In this document: positions 44,524 to 52,084 of the stretch, piece after piece | Position numbering within the stretch: position 1 is the first letter of the stretch | How the letters are laid out: every line of letters starts with the position of its first letter | Translations under genes and position numbers: made by a program | The notes under the pieces: generated by a model | The model's database searches: none | What the model was told of the DNA's origin: nothing | Seen by the model: the letters and a program-made list of their open reading frames with translations, nothing else | Source: Methanobacteriota archaeon | Lineage (GTDB): Archaea; Halobacteriota; Methanomicrobia; Methanomicrobiales; Methanoculleaceae | Direction of reading: 5' to 3' | Assembly: GCA_016841955.1 (NCBI GenBank) | Contig: JAENYE010000001.1 | Location: 124,001 to 188,000 of the forward strand | DNA length: 64,000 nt

Positions 44524-45959
44524 ATCGCCGTCACGCTCCCGCGGAGATCGGCGCTGACGGGCCCTCCCGCCAGGTAGCGTTCGAGCGCCTCGACCGCCCG
44601 GATATCGAGGTCCTCCCGGTTCTTCCCGTAGGCCGGCGGCACGCCCTGGCCGGTGACGAACGCGGCCTTGTAGACAGCGTCCGGATCGAGCCGCTTTCCG
44701 GCTGCAAAGAACTCCTGGATCCGGAGACCGGGCGGGTTCTCGATCTTGCAGTAGAGGTTAACCCCCGCACAGCGCTTCACGTAGCCGCCCATCTGGTCGT
44801 AGGGGTTCCGCGCAAAGGTCCGCTCCAGGTTCTCCTCCATCATCACCCGGAGTTCCCGGCCCGTGATCTCGACCGTCGAGACCGGGGGGTTGACCGGGAT
44901 GATGTTCCAGAGGTCGTTTGCCGTGACCGGGCCGGGCGGTACCGGGGCGCCGTAGCGCCAGCCGTTCGAGAACGCCATCCGGGCGCCTGTGGCGTCGATG
45001 AGCGCCTGTAAGAGGAGGTTGTCCATCGTGGATTCAAGGACCGTGTTCCGGTTGAGCCCCGTCCGGGTCTCCCCGACGACCCGGGAGAGGCGCTCGCGGT
45101 GGGGGTCCATGACCTTCCCGACCATCTCCTCGACCCCGGGATCGGGCCGGATCTCCTCGCCGACGACGATGAGGTCGTGGTCGAACCGTTTCACCCGCCG
45201 GTTCTCGACCGTAAGGTCGAGCCGCCCGAGGAAGGAGCCGTGGCAGCCGGACTGGATGATGACGGTGTCGTTGACGACGGCCGGCTCAAAGAGGCGGTTG
45301 TGGGTGTGCCCCGAGAGGAGGACGTCGATCCCGTCCACCTCCCGGGCAAGTTTCACCTCCTGGGGAAAACCGAGGTGCGATATCACCACGACGAGATCCA
45401 CCCCCTCTTCGTCGCGGAGATGAGCGATGTACCCGGGGAGTTCGGCGTTGCCGAGGGAGAAGTGGATCCCCTCCGAGAAGGAATCCGGCATCACCTTGTC
45501 GACGATTGTAGCGGCGATGCCGATGACGCCCACCTGCAGCCCGTCGGTCTCGCAGATCGTATACGGGGGAAAGACCAGGTCTCCGGTCGCGTCGTCGTAG
45601 CAGTTGTCGGCCAGGACCGGGTAGTCGAGCCTCTCGGCCACCTTCCGGAACTGCTCCGGCCCGTAGGCGAACTCCCAGTGGGCGGTCATGGCATCGAACC
45701 CGAGGGCGTTCAGGACCGGGACGAGTGCCTCGCCCTTCGATTGGACGGCAGGGTAGGTCCCGTGGATGGTGTCGCCGCAGTCGAACGCGAGCACCCCCTC
45801 CTGCCGCGCACCGCGGATCTCCTCAAGGAGCGCGGCTATCCGGGCATACCCCCCTGCCGTCCGGTACCGGGGCGGCCCGCCGGCATAGAAGAGTTCCGGG
45901 TGCGGCTCCAGATACCCGTGCGAGTCGTTCATCTGCAGGAGCGTGAGGTGGTCCGTCAT
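44520..45959 (-). CDS. SoxB-like/5'-nucleotidase family metallophosphoesterase
   Basis: The 479-residue protein has the UshA/SoxB domain pair: Q-M-N-D-S-H-G near 8-14, D-C-G-D-T-I-H-G near 60 and S-G-H-T-H-N near 215 for the two metals, then the C-terminal 5_nucleotid_C domain (about 300-470). The third metal motif, G-N-H-E/D in nucleotidases, reads A-H-W-E-F-A-Y-G here, close to the H-W-E-F form I recall from SoxB sulfohydrolases. It has no signal peptide, so it acts in the cytoplasm. The next gene is a DsrE-like protein, which fits sulfur chemistry, although nucleotide hydrolysis remains possible. Confidence 0.75.
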   Translation of the reverse strand: MTDHLTLLQMNDSHGYLEPHPELFYAGGPPRYRTAGGYARIAALLEEIRGARQEGVLAFDCGDTIHGTYPAVQSKGEALVPVLNALGFDAMTAHWEFAYGPEQFRKVAERLDYPVLADNCYDDATGDLVFPPYTICETDGLQVGVIGIAATIVDKVMPDSFSEGIHFSLGNAELPGYIAHLRDEEGVDLVVVISHLGFPQEVKLAREVDGIDVLLSGHTHNRLFEPAVVNDTVIIQSGCHGSFLGRLDLTVENRRVKRFDHDLIVVGEEIRPDPGVEEMVGKVMDPHRERLSRVVGETRTGLNRNTVLESTMDNLLLQALIDATGARMAFSNGWRYGAPVPPGPVTANDLWNIIPVNPPVSTVEITGRELRVMMEENLERTFARNPYDQMGGYVKRCAGVNLYCKIENPPGLRIQEFFAAGKRLDPDAVYKAAFVTGQGVPPAYGKNREDLDIRAVEALERYLAGGPVSADLRGSVTAI

Positions 45960-46048
45960 GGGTGCAGGGAGGGAGGGGTGTGCCAAAAACTTTTGTGCCT
46001 CCGGCGGGATCACATCCTTTTTACGTTCCGCAGACCTCCATTCTAGTG

Positions 46049-46471
46049 ATGCGCAGGATATACCATCGTTTCCCCCAATCCATCGACCTCGACTTTGAAC
46101 TCGTCCGGCCGTTCCGGGAGGTCCTTGCCTGTATAGTCCGGATGAACGACACCCACACGACCGTACGGGGACCCGACGGCCTCATCAAGGAACGGATCCT
46201 CGTCCAGGTCGCGGACGGGCGGACGCAGTTCCTTGACCTCGACGCCCTGGTGCCGCTCGCCGAGAAGGTCACCGAGGTGGCGGACTTCCGGATCGACCTG
46301 CAGAGGACGCTGCTTACCCCTGAAAAAAGGTTGCCGGTCTCGGAGAACGTCTTCTTTCTCCGGATCGTCGACAAGGGTCCGGTGACGGAGTGCTACGTCG
46401 CGAAGGATGGCCGCCTCGGTGACATGGACGCGATGGACCTGCGAAAGATGCTCAAGGGTGCCTGCGAGTGA
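46049..46471 (+). CDS. Conserved archaeal protein of unknown function
   Basis: The 140-residue protein is soluble and not recognised. It has a basic first strand (M-R-R-I-Y-H-R-F-P), an alternating beta-rich N-terminal half with D-D-T-H-T-like turns and a helical C-terminus (M-D-L-R-K-M-L-K). ATG 46049 sits 25 bases after a CTTTTTA-rich segment and may be nearly leaderless. It overlaps the DUF2240 gene by GTGA, so the two are translated together, and it is divergent from the SoxB-like gene. Confidence 0.65.
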   Translation: MRRIYHRFPQSIDLDFELVRPFREVLACIVRMNDTHTTVRGPDGLIKERILVQVADGRTQFLDLDALVPLAEKVTEVADFRIDLQRTLLTPEKRLPVSENVFFLRIVDKGPVTECYVAKDGRLGDMDAMDLRKMLKGACE

Positions 46472-46935
46472 GTGTCAAGATTGCGGTTGCCGCACCGTTC
46501 AAGCATATGCGCAAGGAGCGACTGCAGAGGAGCGAGTTCGTCTTCTACATCGCCATCGACCGGAAGTGGATGAACAAGGAGCAGGCGAACCAGCTCCTGG
46601 AGAGGGCGATGTCTGAGGGGCTCGTCGAGGTGGACGGAGGATCCATCCGGCCGCTCTTCGACGTCGCGGAGGTCTCGATACCGCTCGGGTTCAAGCCCAC
46701 TTCCGACGTCCTCGCGGCGGCCGAGAGCCCCTACGAGGAGCTGATCGGGCGGATCGCCGCAGCGACCGGGACGCCGCCGCAGGAGGTCGTCGCCGAGCTC
46801 CACCGGGTCGTCACCGACCGCTTCGACGGCAACCTCCGGGTGGAGGCGGCGGTGGTCATCCTCGCGAGGAAATACGGGGTGGCGTTCGAGGACAAACTGC
46901 CCGCCCTGGAAAAGTCGGTCGCAAAGAAGCGGTAG
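46468..46935 (+). CDS. DUF2240 family protein
   Basis: This 155-residue archaeal protein matches DUF2240: an N-terminal winged-helix-like part (V-A-A-P-F-K, E-F-V-F-Y-I-A-I-D-R-K-W), V-E-V-D-G-G-S-I-R-P-L-F near residue 57 and a C-terminal three-helix region with V-A-A-V-V-I-L-A-R-K-Y-G. Its function is unknown; a DNA- or RNA-binding role is suggested by the fold. The start is GTG 46468 overlapping the preceding stop. The 165 bases that follow are non-coding. Confidence 0.8.
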   Translation: MSVKIAVAAPFKHMRKERLQRSEFVFYIAIDRKWMNKEQANQLLERAMSEGLVEVDGGSIRPLFDVAEVSIPLGFKPTSDVLAAAESPYEELIGRIAAATGTPPQEVVAELHRVVTDRFDGNLRVEAAVVILARKYGVAFEDKLPALEKSVAKKR

Positions 46936-47100
46936 GATCTTCCTCACTTTTCTCGCATACCGGAAGAACTCACGCAAACACTCCGGTACCTTTCGCGACC
47001 CTTTGCACGGCGATCACATGAACAATCCACTTCTGTTTGTCCCTGCCCCCGCCGGGTCAGCGTCCCAAAGATTATCGTGCATGCATAGCCAGGGAACTGT

Positions 47101-48099
47101 ATGAGAGATCTCGAGTCCTGCCGCCTCTGCGAGTGGGGGTGCGGTGTCGACCGCCTGCGGGGAGAGCGGGGGGTATGCCGCACCGGCCGTGCGGAGGTGG
47201 CGGCGACGATGTGCTCGGGGTCGCTCGCAAGTTACATCGTCACCCTGCTCGGGTGCTGTTACCGCTGCCTCCACTGCAACGCCTACCGGATCTCGCAGTA
47301 CCCCGATCCCGGCTGGCAGTACGCCGGTCATGTGCCGGCGGCGGTGCTGGTGGCCGAAGCCCGGAGGCAGATTGCCGCCTACAGGGGCCCCCGTATCCGA
47401 ACGATTGGTTTTACGGGCGGAGATCCGATCATTCACCTCCCCTACATCGAAGAGGTGGCGACCGAGGTGAAGCGGCAGGGGCTCGATCTGGGGATCGGGA
47501 TCTCGACCGGCGGCTTTGCAACGGAGGCGACGATGACAAGGATCGTCGACCTCTGCCCGGTGATCACCCTCGAGATCAAGGCATGGTCGGATCCGGTCCA
47601 TCGTGCCCTCACGGGAGCACCCGTAGGTCCGGTGCTCAGGAACGCGGAGTACCTCGTGCACGAGGGGAGAGACCGCATCAGGGTCTTCCGAACGGTGGTG
47701 ATCCCCGGCATGACCGACGGGGAGGTGGGTGCCGTCGCGGCGTTCATCGCCTCGCTCGACCCGAGCGTGCCCTACCGGCTCATCGGCTTTAGGCCGAACA
47801 ACGTCCTCTACTACCACCCGGGCCCGTCGAGGGATCTGATGGAGCACCTCTGCGCGGTCTGCCGCAAGAAGGGACTCGAGGACGTGGCCTGGAGCGGTTA
47901 CTACCCCGAGGCGGTGCCTGACGAGGTCGCCGTCGAGACAGCACGGCTCACCGCTGCATACGGGGGAGACCCCGCAGCAGCGCTCACCGCCGCGTATGCC
48001 GCGGCGTGCGGGTGTCCCACCCACCCCCGCGACTGCGGGGCATGCCCTCTCCGGGATCGCTGCCCGGCCACGCTCAGGGAACCCTGGCGCGGCCGGTAG
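47101..48099 (+). CDS. Radical SAM protein (PflX/AmmeMemoRadiSam-like activating enzyme)
   Basis: This is a 332-residue radical SAM protein. An N-terminal C-x2-C-x3-C...C module (C-R-L-C-E-W-G-C-G-V-D-R, G-V-C-R) precedes the radical SAM cluster motif C-C-Y-R-C-L-H-C near residues 58-65 (C-x3-C-x2-C). G-F-T-G-G-D-P near 101 is the AdoMet-binding G-G-E-like motif. A C-terminal Cys-rich tail (A-C-G-C-P-T-H-P and C-G-A-C-P-L) is unusual for the family and could bind another cluster. The substrate is unknown; relatives activate glycyl radical enzymes. Confidence 0.82.
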   Translation: MRDLESCRLCEWGCGVDRLRGERGVCRTGRAEVAATMCSGSLASYIVTLLGCCYRCLHCNAYRISQYPDPGWQYAGHVPAAVLVAEARRQIAAYRGPRIRTIGFTGGDPIIHLPYIEEVATEVKRQGLDLGIGISTGGFATEATMTRIVDLCPVITLEIKAWSDPVHRALTGAPVGPVLRNAEYLVHEGRDRIRVFRTVVIPGMTDGEVGAVAAFIASLDPSVPYRLIGFRPNNVLYYHPGPSRDLMEHLCAVCRKKGLEDVAWSGYYPEAVPDEVAVETARLTAAYGGDPAAALTAAYAAACGCPTHPRDCGACPLRDRCPATLREPWRGR

Positions 48100-48176
48100 A
48101 ACAACTATCCTTTGCGGGGCGGATCGTCCCGGTGCCTCTCCGGAACAACGGATCTCGAGAAAAGATGGGTGCTGAT

Positions 48177-48575
48177 TTATTCAGCAGCCGCCTCGGGCTG
48201 GCTAAAGTATTCGGCTAAGGGTTTTGCGCCGCTCTGCGTCACGGCGGCGTTGATCTGGACGAAATCTGCGCTGATCTCACTGCCCCGCACCGATTTCCTG
48301 CGGCGCTCCCCGTCCATGGTCGGGTGGAACCCGACGCCCTCGGAGAGGAGAAGCCTTCTCCTTGCCGGTCCGGGAAGGTCGCGGCGTGCGGGGATACCGG
48401 TCTTGTCCGTGCCGCCGGTGATCCGGATTGTGTATCCCGCAAAGCCGAGGATGCCCCCGTCGATCTCATCACCGATGCGCTTGCCGATGAGCGCTCCTGC
48501 GGCGGGACCGGTCGCATCAACCTTATACGAGCGCCCGGTCTCCGGTTCTGATAGAATGATTTTGAAATCTGCCAT
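48177..48575 (-). CDS. rps6e: Small ribosomal subunit protein S6e
   Basis: This 132-residue archaeal S6e starts M-A-D-F-K-I-I-L-S-E and contains I-G-D-E-I-D-G and the hallmark R-I-T-G-G-T-D-K-T-G-I-P, then G-E-R-R-R-K-S-V-R-G. An AAGGAGTC ribosome-binding site precedes the ATG, and a TTTTAATACC box about 40 bases upstream is a likely promoter. It lies downstream of infB on the same strand with a 116-base gap. Confidence 0.95.
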   Translation of the reverse strand: MADFKIILSEPETGRSYKVDATGPAAGALIGKRIGDEIDGGILGFAGYTIRITGGTDKTGIPARRDLPGPARRRLLLSEGVGFHPTMDGERRRKSVRGSEISADFVQINAAVTQSGAKPLAEYFSQPEAAAE

Positions 48576-48691
48576 GTTGACGACTCCTTCGAAAGTACCT
48601 ATACAATTTGAGAATATGGTATTAAAAGACTACCTTTGCGGGGTTGAAGGGGAATGTTGGCCGGGAGAAGCCCCCGCTTCGGGGGAACGGT

Positions 48692-50473
48692 TCACTTCCC
48701 CCAGAAGGGGTCTTCCCGGCGCCTGAGAGTGGTGAACTCCTCGAGGGTCTCCCGCAGGCTCGGGCTTAAGTGGTCGATCATCTCCCGCTCGATCACCTTC
48801 ACGTGCCGCTCCGGGATGTCCACGTAGAGGTCGTCGTCGACATTGATCTGGCGGCCGACCGTCGGCCCCTCGATAGAGATCGCCACCTCCTTGCCCGCCT
48901 CCGCTTCCTGGACCGTCTCGTTCTTCGCCTGGATCTGCTTGATGCGGCCCACCTTCTTGCCGCTTGCAAGGGCCAGGTCGACACCGCTCTGGAGCTTTCC
49001 CCCGAGGACCCGGACGCCGACCACCGCCGGGTTGCTCTGCCGGAAGACGCAGTTCGGGAGGATCCGGATTTTGGCGGGCATGATCAGTTTCTCGAACTGC
49101 TGCCGCTCGAGTTCCTGCTTCTTCGCGTCGCGCCATTCGACGTAGTCGTCGATGAGCTGGTAGATGACCCCGCCCTCGAATATGCTGACATGGGTCATCG
49201 AAGTGTCCGCCAGGGTATCGACCGCGTCCGGCAGGACCGGGGTGTTGAAGGCGATGAGCGCGCTGTAGAGGGGGTCTTTGATCGTCCCCGCCTCGATGAC
49301 GTCGTGGCGGGTGACCGGCCCGACGGTGGCCCGCATCACCTGGATCTGGTGGCTTTCGAGTTCTTTCGAGAGCGCTTCGAGGGCGCCGATGGTGTCCGCC
49401 CGGATGATGACGCCGACATCGGAGAGGTTCACCTCAATGTCCTGGACCTCGTGCCGGACCCGCTCGATCATCTCCTCCCGGTTGCCGCCCCGGATGACCC
49501 GGAGGGGGGAGCCCGCGATGACCCCGTCGAGTTTCGGGGCGGCGACCTTGATACCTGCAGCGGCGGTGACGGACTTGACCCGCTCGAACCGCTCCTCGAT
49601 CAAAATCTCGCTCATGGGGCGGGGCTTTAAGAGAGAGCGCACTTTTGCCTCGATGATCTGGTCGTTTCCCGCGACGACGATCTCGTCCCCGACCTTGAGG
49701 GTTCCGTCGTAGAGGATCACGTCGAGCGTCATCCCGAGTCCCCGCTCCTCCTTCACCTCGAGCACGGTGCCGGCGCCGGGGCCGTCGGCGCTTACTTTGA
49801 GGCTCTCGGTCATGTAGCGCTGGGCAAGCCCGATCAGCACCATGAGGATGTCGGGGACGCCTTCTCCGGTGAGGGCGCTCGTCGGCACGATGCAGATGTT
49901 CCGCGCAAAGTCCGAGACCCGGTCGAACCGCTCGGAGTTGAACCCGAGGTCGGAGAGTTTGCCGACGAGTTCGTAGACCTTCGTCTCGACCACGCCCTGG
50001 ACGCGCTCGTTCTGCTGCGCAAATGTCTTATTGAACGGCTGGCCCTCCTGGACGCGCCAGCCGTGGATGCGGTCGACCTTGTTCGCCGCGATGACGAACG
50101 GCGTCTTGTAGTTGCGCAGGATCTGGAGCGCCTCGATCGTCTGGGGGCGGAAGCCCTCGTTGATGTCCACCACGACGATTGCCATATCGGCGAGCGCCCC
50201 GCCGCGCGCACGGAGGGTGGTGAAGGCGTGGTGCCCGGGTGTGTCGATGAAGAGAAGGCCCGGGACGTTGACGCTGATTTTGCTCAGGGCTCCGCCCATC
50301 CGGGTGATCGCGTCGATGGGGACGAGCGTGGCGCCGATGTGCTGCGTAATCGCGCCCTCCTCGGTCGATACCACGGAAGAGCCCCGGATCCGGTCCAGGA
50401 GCGATGTCTTGCCGTGGTCTACGTGGCCCATCACGCAGACGATGGGAGTCCTGATCGTTGATTCCTTTGCCAT
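48692..50473 (-). CDS. infB: Translation initiation factor aIF5B
   Basis: This is a 593-residue GTPase that promotes subunit joining. G1 G-H-V-D-H-G-K-T near 18-25, G3 D-T-P-G-H near 76-80 and G4 N-K-V-D near 130-133 form the G domain; domains II-IV of the aIF5B/IF2 type follow. ATG 50473 is preferred because GGTGAG lies just upstream, although an in-frame GTG at 50482 exists. It has no intein and no N-terminal extension. The region 50474-50878 upstream is non-coding. Confidence 0.96.
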   Translation of the reverse strand: MAKESTIRTPIVCVMGHVDHGKTSLLDRIRGSSVVSTEEGAITQHIGATLVPIDAITRMGGALSKISVNVPGLLFIDTPGHHAFTTLRARGGALADMAIVVVDINEGFRPQTIEALQILRNYKTPFVIAANKVDRIHGWRVQEGQPFNKTFAQQNERVQGVVETKVYELVGKLSDLGFNSERFDRVSDFARNICIVPTSALTGEGVPDILMVLIGLAQRYMTESLKVSADGPGAGTVLEVKEERGLGMTLDVILYDGTLKVGDEIVVAGNDQIIEAKVRSLLKPRPMSEILIEERFERVKSVTAAAGIKVAAPKLDGVIAGSPLRVIRGGNREEMIERVRHEVQDIEVNLSDVGVIIRADTIGALEALSKELESHQIQVMRATVGPVTRHDVIEAGTIKDPLYSALIAFNTPVLPDAVDTLADTSMTHVSIFEGGVIYQLIDDYVEWRDAKKQELERQQFEKLIMPAKIRILPNCVFRQSNPAVVGVRVLGGKLQSGVDLALASGKKVGRIKQIQAKNETVQEAEAGKEVAISIEGPTVGRQINVDDDLYVDIPERHVKVIEREMIDHLSPSLRETLEEFTTLRRREDPFWGK

Positions 50474-50878
50474 GATACTCACCTTCCGGTATATGATGTA
50501 TGGACGAATAAACCCGAAAATCTGGAATATTGGCCGCTTTTTCCCGAATCACGCCATTGTCTGGGCGATTCCCCTACCCCCGGGGCGTCGCTCGGCGCCC
50601 GGAACACTGGTACGTTATAGAACATGGAGTCTATTAATAATTCACCTCGCCGCTCGAAGACCTTCAGTCTTCTCATGCTCTGTTCCCTTCGGAACGTCGC
50701 GACTCGAAAACGCTTTCGCGTTTTCTCACGCTCCCTCCCCTTCGGGGAGGTCGCGGATCGCGGGGCCGCCGGCGATCCCGGCCGGGCGTGCGTCCGCGAT
50801 ACCCGGGAAGGTGTTTGATGCGGGCGTGACGGAGAGATACCTTAATCAAATCCGACTGCCAACTATAATGAGTACCTT
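50474..50878. other. Non-coding gap with a series of short hairpins
   Basis: No gene is supported in these 405 bases. Between about 50650 and 50760 four hairpins follow one another: GAAGACcttcaGTCTTC, GTTCCcttcGGAAC, GAAAACGctttCGCGTTTTC-like and CTCCCCttcGGGGAG. Similar elements, for example GAAGACcggagGTCTTC, occur near 25640. They may be insulators, terminators or remains of mobile repeats. A CTTAATCA box about 30 bases upstream of the tRNA-His gene is a candidate TATA element. Confidence 0.55.
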
Positions 50879-50951
50879 GCCAGGGTGGGGTAGTCGGTTA
50901 TCCTAAGGGACTGTGGATCCCTCGACCCGGGTTCGAATCTCGGCCCTGGCC
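50879..50951 (+). tRNA. tRNA-His (GTG anticodon)
   Basis: The cloverleaf has acceptor GCCAGGG/CCCTGGC, anticodon loop CTGTGGA (anticodon GTG) and T-loop TTCGAAT, with discriminator C73. The base before the gene (50878) is T, so the G-1 that marks tRNA-His is not encoded opposite C73 and would have to be added by Thg1. No CCA is encoded. The gene has no intron. It immediately precedes the decayed region described next. Confidence 0.93.
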
Positions 50952-50954
50952 TTC

Positions 50955-51224
50955 GTTCTTTTACGTTCGATCTTATTCAGATCATTCCCGAATACCCTTG
51001 AGACCCTCCGGACGCCGGAGCAGTTCGAGGCCCTGGGGGCGTTTGTCGAGCCCGCAAAGGTCTTTGAGAATATTCGCATCTCCGCGGACCCAAAAGAGCA
51101 TGTCCGGTGGCTCAGGACCGATATCGAGCTCGAGTTCAGCCATCTCTGCCTCCACAACATGAACAGGGGCCAGGCGGAGTTCACCGAGGACTTCGGGCGC
51201 GAAGTTCTCCCCGCGGTTGCCTAG
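50955..51224 (+). pseudogene. C-terminal fragment of an LLM-class F420/flavin-dependent oxidoreductase
   Basis: About 75 residues read like the end of TIGR03885/TIGR03557-type luciferase-like oxidoreductases: T-P-E-Q-F-E-A-L, R-I-S-A-D-P-K-E-H-V-R-W-L, then H-N-M-N-R-G-Q-A-E-F and F-G-R-E-V-L-P-A-V before TAG at 51224. The N-terminal three-quarters is missing and the frame simply runs into tRNA-His. It is a gene remnant, probably left by a deletion that joined this tail to the tRNA gene. The family assignment rests on the motif pattern only. Confidence 0.6.
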
Positions 51225-51384
51225 GGGTGACCGAGTGCAGAAGGAAGGTTCCGGATCCGCCGCTGATTACGCCGTCACCGGAAACCTCAGGACGGCGGCG
51301 CTCGTCGGGCTGGGCGTTCGATCGATTGGTGCTGTTTCGCTTACCTTGATTAGGCAAGGGTCTCTGCCCCACCGCTTGATGCTC

Positions 51385-51560
51385 GGATCGGCGACAGGTT
51401 CCAGATCTCGGTCTTCGAGACCGAGATCTGGCGGCAGCGGCATTTAAGGACCCCACGTCCTCAAGACCCAGTTCTTCGGCGAGGTGGGGACGCTCGTGGT
51501 GACCGACCTGATGCCGCTTCTCGGGAACAATGAGGGACGCGGAGGCTCGCTCGCCCCGCC
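51385..51560 (+). pseudogene. Remnant of a GH15 (trehalase/glucoamylase-like) hydrolase
   Basis: In one frame D-R-F-Q-I-S-V-F-E-T-E-I-W-R-Q-R-H-L is followed, after a one-base shift, by H-V-L-K-T-Q-F-F-G-E-V-G-T-L-V-V-T-D-L-M-P-L. This resembles the early segment of GH15 trehalase-like enzymes (R-Q-x-Y...N-V-L-x-T-x-F...G-x-V-x-V-T-D-x-M-P). Both frames are short and interrupted, so it is a dead fragment. GH15-like and LLM-type genes are partners in some archaeal genomes as I recall, and both are broken here. Confidence 0.45.
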
Positions 51561-51838
51561 TGGTAGAATAGGAATGTTATTAACTAGCAGATTCGCGCAT
51601 AACGAGTGACGCAATCTATTTATAGTCTGAAGTTCCGATGTATGCCATCGTTGAATCTCTAAACGATCTCAGTTCGAAAACGAGTGTAGAGGAAGTATCT
51701 CTACAACCGCCCAACTCACAGTGGATATTTTGTCAGAGCAATGGTTAGAATATTCTTAAATATTATTGTGTATTACAACGCATTTGTTACAGACTTTTCC
51801 TCCAGTGAGGCGAGCTGGGTAATGGGAGTGGATTGTAT
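51561..51838. other. Start of an AT-rich island; possible 36-residue ORF at 51638-51748
   Basis: Base composition drops sharply from about 51570 onward. An ORF of 36 codons starts at ATG 51638 and ends at TAG 51748; a CTATTTATAG box lies only 15-20 bases before it, which is too close for ordinary initiation at that ATG. A second AT-rich box TTAAATATTATT is at about 51756-51767, some 75 bases before the next ORF and a better promoter candidate for it. No RNA gene or repeat was recognised. Confidence 0.35.
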
Positions 51839-52060
51839 ATGCCCCAGGTAAACAATCGAAGAGGGAGAAGAGGCACTTTAGAAAGAACAGATCGAAGCAT
51901 AAAAGTAACAGTGCGAACAGTTGTTGAGCCAAGCATAGATGAGATTTGTGATGAACTTGTACGTTTATCCAAACCATCCGTCATTGAGAGGGGGGAAAAA
52001 ATGAACAAGAAGTTCAGTAACATACCAATAGAAGACTTGCTGAAACCATTTACAGTTTGA
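51839..52060 (+). CDS. Small protein of unknown function in AT-rich island
   Basis: The 73-residue protein is basic in its first half (N-N-R-R-G-R-R-G, R-T-D-R-S-I-K-V-T-V-R) and helical and more acidic in the middle (S-I-D-E-I-C-D-E-L-V-R-L-S), ending P-I-E-D-L-L-K-P-F. GGGAGTGG about ten bases upstream is a ribosome-binding site. No family is recognised. It is followed by the cysteine-protease-like gene after 24 bases on the same strand, and both share the low-GC composition, so they form a two-gene unit. A DNA-binding or protease-partner role is a guess. Confidence 0.5.
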   Translation: MPQVNNRRGRRGTLERTDRSIKVTVRTVVEPSIDEICDELVRLSKPSVIERGEKMNKKFSNIPIEDLLKPFTV

Positions 52061-52084
52061 ACGATCAACCACACGTGACAAATA

